Assembly: GCA_029932495.1 (NCBI GenBank)
Contig: JAOZPY010000148.1
Span: 1 to 6,712, forward strand
Reading direction: 5' to 3'
From: Desulfobacterales bacterium
Lineage (GTDB): Bacteria > Desulfobacterota > Desulfobacteria > Desulfobacterales > JAFDCJ01
Length of the DNA: 6,712 nt
The first letter of the stretch is position 1. Every line of letters starts with the position of its first letter. The position numbers and the translations under genes were made by a program. The notes below the pieces were generated by a model. The model was not told the origin of the DNA. It made no database searches and saw nothing but the letters and a program-made list of their open reading frames with translations. Of this stretch, positions 6,254 through 6,712 are shown piece after piece.

Positions 6254-6712
6254 TCAATCGGTTTGGGCCCTGTTTTTGGACGCTTCCAGCTGTTCATAGG
6301 CACGGATTATTTCCTGCACCAGTTTATGCCGAACCACATCTTTTTTCGAAAAAAAGACGAATTCAATCCCCTTGATACCCTGCAGGATGTCCTTGGTTTC
6401 GATCAGCCCGGAAGTCCTGTTCGTGGGCAGATCAATCTGGGTGATATCTCCGGTAATCACCGCCTTGGAGTTAAACCCGATGCGGGTAAGAAACATTTTC
6501 ATCTGCTCGGAAGTCGTGTTTTGCGCCTCATCAAGGATTACAAAAGAATCATTTAATGTCCGGCCGCGCATAAACGCGATGGGTGCGACCTCAATCACCC
6601 CTTTTTGCATCAATGCAGCCACCTTTTCAAAACGCATCATGTCGTGAAGCGCATCATAAAGCGGTCGCAGATAGGGGTCAACCTTTTCGGCCAGGTCCCC
6701 CGGCAAAAAGCC
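6254..6712 (-). CDS. phoH: PhoH family ATPase, C-terminal part (5' end outside window)
   Basis: PhoH/PhoL-type cytoplasmic P-loop ATPase related to the nucleotide-binding half of superfamily 1 helicases, associated with RNA metabolism and commonly encoded next to ybeY. The 152 visible residues open with GFLPGDLAEKVDPYLRPLYD, the conserved stretch that follows the P-loop region. They continue through IAFMRGRTLNDSFVIL (about 45-60), the Walker B motif DEAQNTT at 61-67, MKMFLTRIG at 71-79 and the ITGDITQIDLP sensor-like motif at 86-96. The Walker A motif must lie upstream, outside the window. The reading frame is open to the window edge, so the internal TTG at 6706 is not the true start. The gene ends with TGA at 6256-6254. 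The protein has a short charged C-terminal tail (EASKNRAQTD). No terminator follows, which fits read-through into the HD gene. Confidence 0.96.
   Translation of the reverse strand, partial: GFLPGDLAEKVDPYLRPLYDALHDMMRFEKVAALMQKGVIEVAPIAFMRGRTLNDSFVILDEAQNTTSEQMKMFLTRIGFNSKAVITGDITQIDLPTNRTSGLIETKDILQGIKGIEFVFFSKKDVVRHKLVQEIIRAYEQLEASKNRAQTD

Noticed and set aside
6101..6556. 151-codon plus-strand frame near the right edge
   Set aside because: Opposite phoH and the HD gene start; no recognisable motif and phoH motifs are unambiguous.

Overview
The window is a compact, mid-GC bacterial housekeeping segment in which every supported gene lies on the minus strand. Read in the direction of transcription (high to low coordinates), the order is phoH (5' end outside the window), a 7TMR-HD membrane phosphodiesterase of the PgpH/YqfF family, ybeY, a pdxJ homologue, bifunctional nnr, tsaE and lysC (3' end outside the window). 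I infer a Desulfobacterota/deltaproteobacterial genome, possibly Desulfobacterales. The basis is the phoH-HD-ybeY block followed by pdxJ-nnr-tsaE-lysC, together with the protein style. No marker gene here proves the taxon.

Layout: phoH and the HD gene are 25 nt apart. The HD gene and ybeY overlap by about 101 nt. ybeY and pdxJ are 71 nt apart, and pdxJ and nnr 96 nt apart. nnr and tsaE overlap by 20 nt. tsaE and lysC are 65 nt apart, with a plausible sigma70-type promoter beginning at the tsaE stop codon. This fits one long operon with a possible internal promoter for lysC. No gene-free stretch exceeds 100 nt. I saw no tRNA, rRNA, CRISPR array, insertion sequence, convincing terminator or riboswitch.

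The genes fall into functional groups: RNA metabolism and ribosome maturation (PhoH, YbeY), second-messenger turnover (HD protein, probably c-di-AMP), cofactor synthesis and repair (PdxJ homologue, Nnr), tRNA t6A modification (TsaE), and entry into aspartate-family amino-acid synthesis (LysC).

I do not see an obviously new multi-gene system. The best lead is the pdxJ homologue. It is full length and sits in the usual place, but it has lost several residues that define the pyridoxine 5'-phosphate synthase active site, including the histidine proton donor (now Arg) and the N-terminal Asn and His (now Lys and Gln). The second lead is the HD-ybeY junction: one extra A in a run of four would end the HD protein just before ybeY, so the present overlap may reflect a recent frameshift or a sequence error. 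The third is the apparent absence of acpS between pdxJ and nnr.
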